Shown piece by piece: positions 61,713-64,000 of a stretch of 64,000 bases of DNA; the first letter of the stretch is position 1, and each line of letters starts with the position of its first letter. A program made the translations under genes and the position numbers. The stretch covers positions 21,190,059-21,254,058 of the forward strand of contig OZ038435.1 in NCBI GenBank assembly GCA_964036275.1, read 5' to 3'. The notes beneath the pieces are model-generated. The model had not been told where the DNA came from, did not search any database, and saw only the letters and a list, made by a program, of their open reading frames with translations. The stretch is from Litoditis marina (Eukaryota; Nematoda; Chromadorea; Rhabditida; Rhabditidae).

Positions 61713-64000
61713 GTGATAATTTGTCACTATCAATTATTATTTATTAAATATAGTGTAATTGTTAGAAAAGTCCTCTATGTGAAGTGTAACGAAAACAAAT
61801 AATTGTACTTTATGCAAATTTAGCCCATTTCCGTTGGTGTATGTGTATTGTGTTCCAACATTTCGTCAGCATTATAGTTGTGTGTGGTCGGTTGCTCAAA
61901 GAAAAGGTATACTTGCCGAGTTAATGGGGTGGAAAGTAAGGGGGTCACCCACGCTCGCCCAAGGATCCAATATGCCATTTTTACGACGAATATAAATACA
62001 GCGAATACAACGAAAGGTTTCAGATGAGTATCAAAATACACGATTACAATATGGAATCCAGTGTACTAGAACAACACCGAAACGAAGCCAGTTTTTCCTC
62101 AAACTAAGCAACTGGCAGTAGCCATTAAATGTTCTAACAAGCGAGAAGCGACAAAGAGAACCTATACAAATTTGTGGTTCTAATTTCAATTCTAAAATTC
62201 CAAATAGGTTTCTTCAGGTTGGTCAGTTACCCAGTTACTTACCTTCACAAAACACGATTCGTTTCAAAAACTATTCAGGAAAAAACGTGGTCGTTTATCA
62301 ATTCAGGTTCAAAATTTGTACAAAACACTAGAAAAATCAATAAATCCACATTTTCATGGACATGGTGGGTGGTCCGGTACTATTGTCTGTTGTGATGTGT
62401 GTGTGCATATGGCATCTCTTGCTGGGTAATGATTACGCAATCCCCCCTTTACGTACCTCAATGGTCTGCCAATTCCAGAGGAACGGTATCGATTATTTCT
62501 CATCAACTCAGTTAGAGGAGGACAGTTTTAGATGAAAACTAAACTTTTGCGACGAAACATAGCTATACAAAAAAACAGTAGGGTAGACTTAACCGAATCA
62601 CTACCGAGTTATTCAAATAAAAGACTTTGGGTTCAGGCAAACTAGGTTTCCTAGATTGAAAAATCTGTCTGAGAAATGGGAAACCTGGCTGTTCTTTGAA
62701 AAGATAAAAAGTTTGAAAAATCAGTTGCGTTAATTATTAAATTTAATCAAAATTAATCTGACAGTCTCACAGATACAGAGAAACAAATTAGGAAATTGGG
62801 TGAAGTATGGAACAAGTTTCAACTTTGCAAAAATTTATCACGAATCCTCAAACTCCCATTCAATAAAGTAACAGTACGTGTGTTATTCATTAACTAACAC
62901 ACTAGAAGGAATAAAAGAATAGTATAGCGGTGAATATGCATGCGTGTTATAGCGAGAGGTCAGGGAGGGGCAGCAAAAAGGGCTTGCTAGATGACCACTA
63001 GGGGGCGGGGCTAACGGAGAGGCGGGGTTACGATGTCGGGATTCCATGCATCACGGCTTACTACAATTGTAATTATATAGTAATTTTCTAGATTCGATAT
63101 AGAAGGTTGGTGATACTAAACTTACCAAAACAAAAAGTTGCTTTACCTTTACTCAAAAAAGAACAATTCCACTCAATGAAGGATCCACACAAAACAATTC
63201 AAAGCTTATCGAGATGAATAGTGGTTGAGCTGAAACCCGTAAACTTGAAGATGAGTGTTAGCTTACTTTAACAATCCCGATTCGTTTCCTATTCCTACTA
63301 ACCCGGCTTTTTACTATGATTTCTTAGAACTAAAATACTAACGGAATACCAGTTCGCTAAACGGAACCGCTGAATACTCTGATGAATTGCGTGAAATTTG
63401 AGGCCTTCTGGCTGATTTCCTATATCATAAACTTTCTTCAACCCAGAAAATCGAGGAAGGAACCAAAAAACGACTATATACAATCGGCGCGCAATCGAAC
63501 GCGAGTTGGCAAAACGACGCACATTCGGCCGTTTGTTATAGCACCCGGAACGTCTTTGCGCTGGCTGTGATTCATCGAAATCCAACTATATAAAGTTCGA
63601 ATCACCTCCAAACTATGATCATTTTATCAAAATCGTATAGGTTAGGAAATAAATAAAACCAGTTTCAACGCTGGTGTAATGAATGCATCGAACGTGTGTA
63701 TCGAATTCTACATTCAATGAGAAACTCAGAAATATATAGATTCGCTGGAAGTTGGCACCAAAACAGAATCAAAGAAAAAAATACTGTCCGAGAGAATTTG
63801 AATTGAAAACTACAGTAAGACCGTCGTGTGCCTAAAAATGGCTGCGACCCACTGCGTACTCTATTTTTGCCCTATCGTTCGGTAGTTTCCCGTTCGTTAC
63901 TGTACTTTTGTTATGGGATGCAGTTTTGATCGAATTGAGGAGGGTGTACACTGGATTCTGTTCACCCCTGACATTTCTCTGTTTCACCCCGAAACCACCC

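Larger units (their letters stand above)
58235..64000. other. Region upstream of the Fat-like gene, no supported coding sequence
   Basis: It holds two GA microsatellites, one family B and one family A element, and AT-rich unique sequence. Promoter and any 5' untranslated exons should lie here. Two GGGGCGGGG-like boxes occur at 63002-63028, but I cannot place a start site. Confidence 0.5.

Noticed and set aside
63298..63585. 95-codon minus-strand frame as an upstream exon or gene
   Set aside because: No recognisable domain, signal peptide or splice connection to exon 1; length is compatible with chance.

Overview
The window looks like nuclear DNA from an invertebrate animal, most likely a nematode or another ecdysozoan. 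Two intron-rich genes lie on the minus strand. Most introns are 100-600 bp and end in short TTTCAG, TTCCAG or TTGCAG acceptors. The DNA also carries long GA microsatellites, many poly(G)/poly(C) runs and several small transposon-like families. The lineage is inferred from splice-site style and from the type of cadherin; no rRNA, spliced leader or intact tRNA is present to fix it.

Right and centre (12120-58234, minus): one very large gene. I could join 92 coding exons in a single continuous frame, from a signal-peptide ATG at 58234 to a TAG at 12120-12122, giving about 4,393 residues. It encodes a Fat-like giant protocadherin: signal peptide, about 32 cadherin repeats, a conserved membrane-proximal domain, EGF-like modules, one laminin-G domain, three more EGF-like modules, one transmembrane helix and a cytoplasmic tail of about 330 residues. 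A single laminin-G domain flanked by EGFs is the layout of vertebrate FAT1-3, fly Kugelei/Fat-like and nematode CDH-4. A poly(A) signal candidate lies at 11504-11509.

Left (2405-7597, minus): a second gene starts downstream of the cadherin 3' end in the same orientation. Ten exons join in frame to give 400 residues, and the gene may run off the left edge. I do not recognise the product; it has a basic, nuclear-signal-like segment. Three of its exon-intron boundaries have extra near-copies inside the adjacent introns, which is the oddest local feature of the window.

Between and outside the genes: 1-2400, 7600-11500 and 58235-64000 hold no convincing coding exon. They contain microsatellites, a tRNA-like relic near 8112, a 342-bp C-run element at 10301-10642 and copies of the mobile families. 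Four families are visible: a TTAA-flanked hairpin element of about 125 bp (6 copies), a hAT-like MITE of about 168 bp with 8-bp target duplications (2 clean copies plus remnants), a 499-bp hAT-like element with an 8-bp duplication, and a palindromic GGTAACC-rich element. Most of these sit in introns of the cadherin gene.

The two genes share no obvious pathway. The cadherin is a cell-surface protein expected in cell adhesion, planar organisation and cell or axon migration, by analogy with its family.
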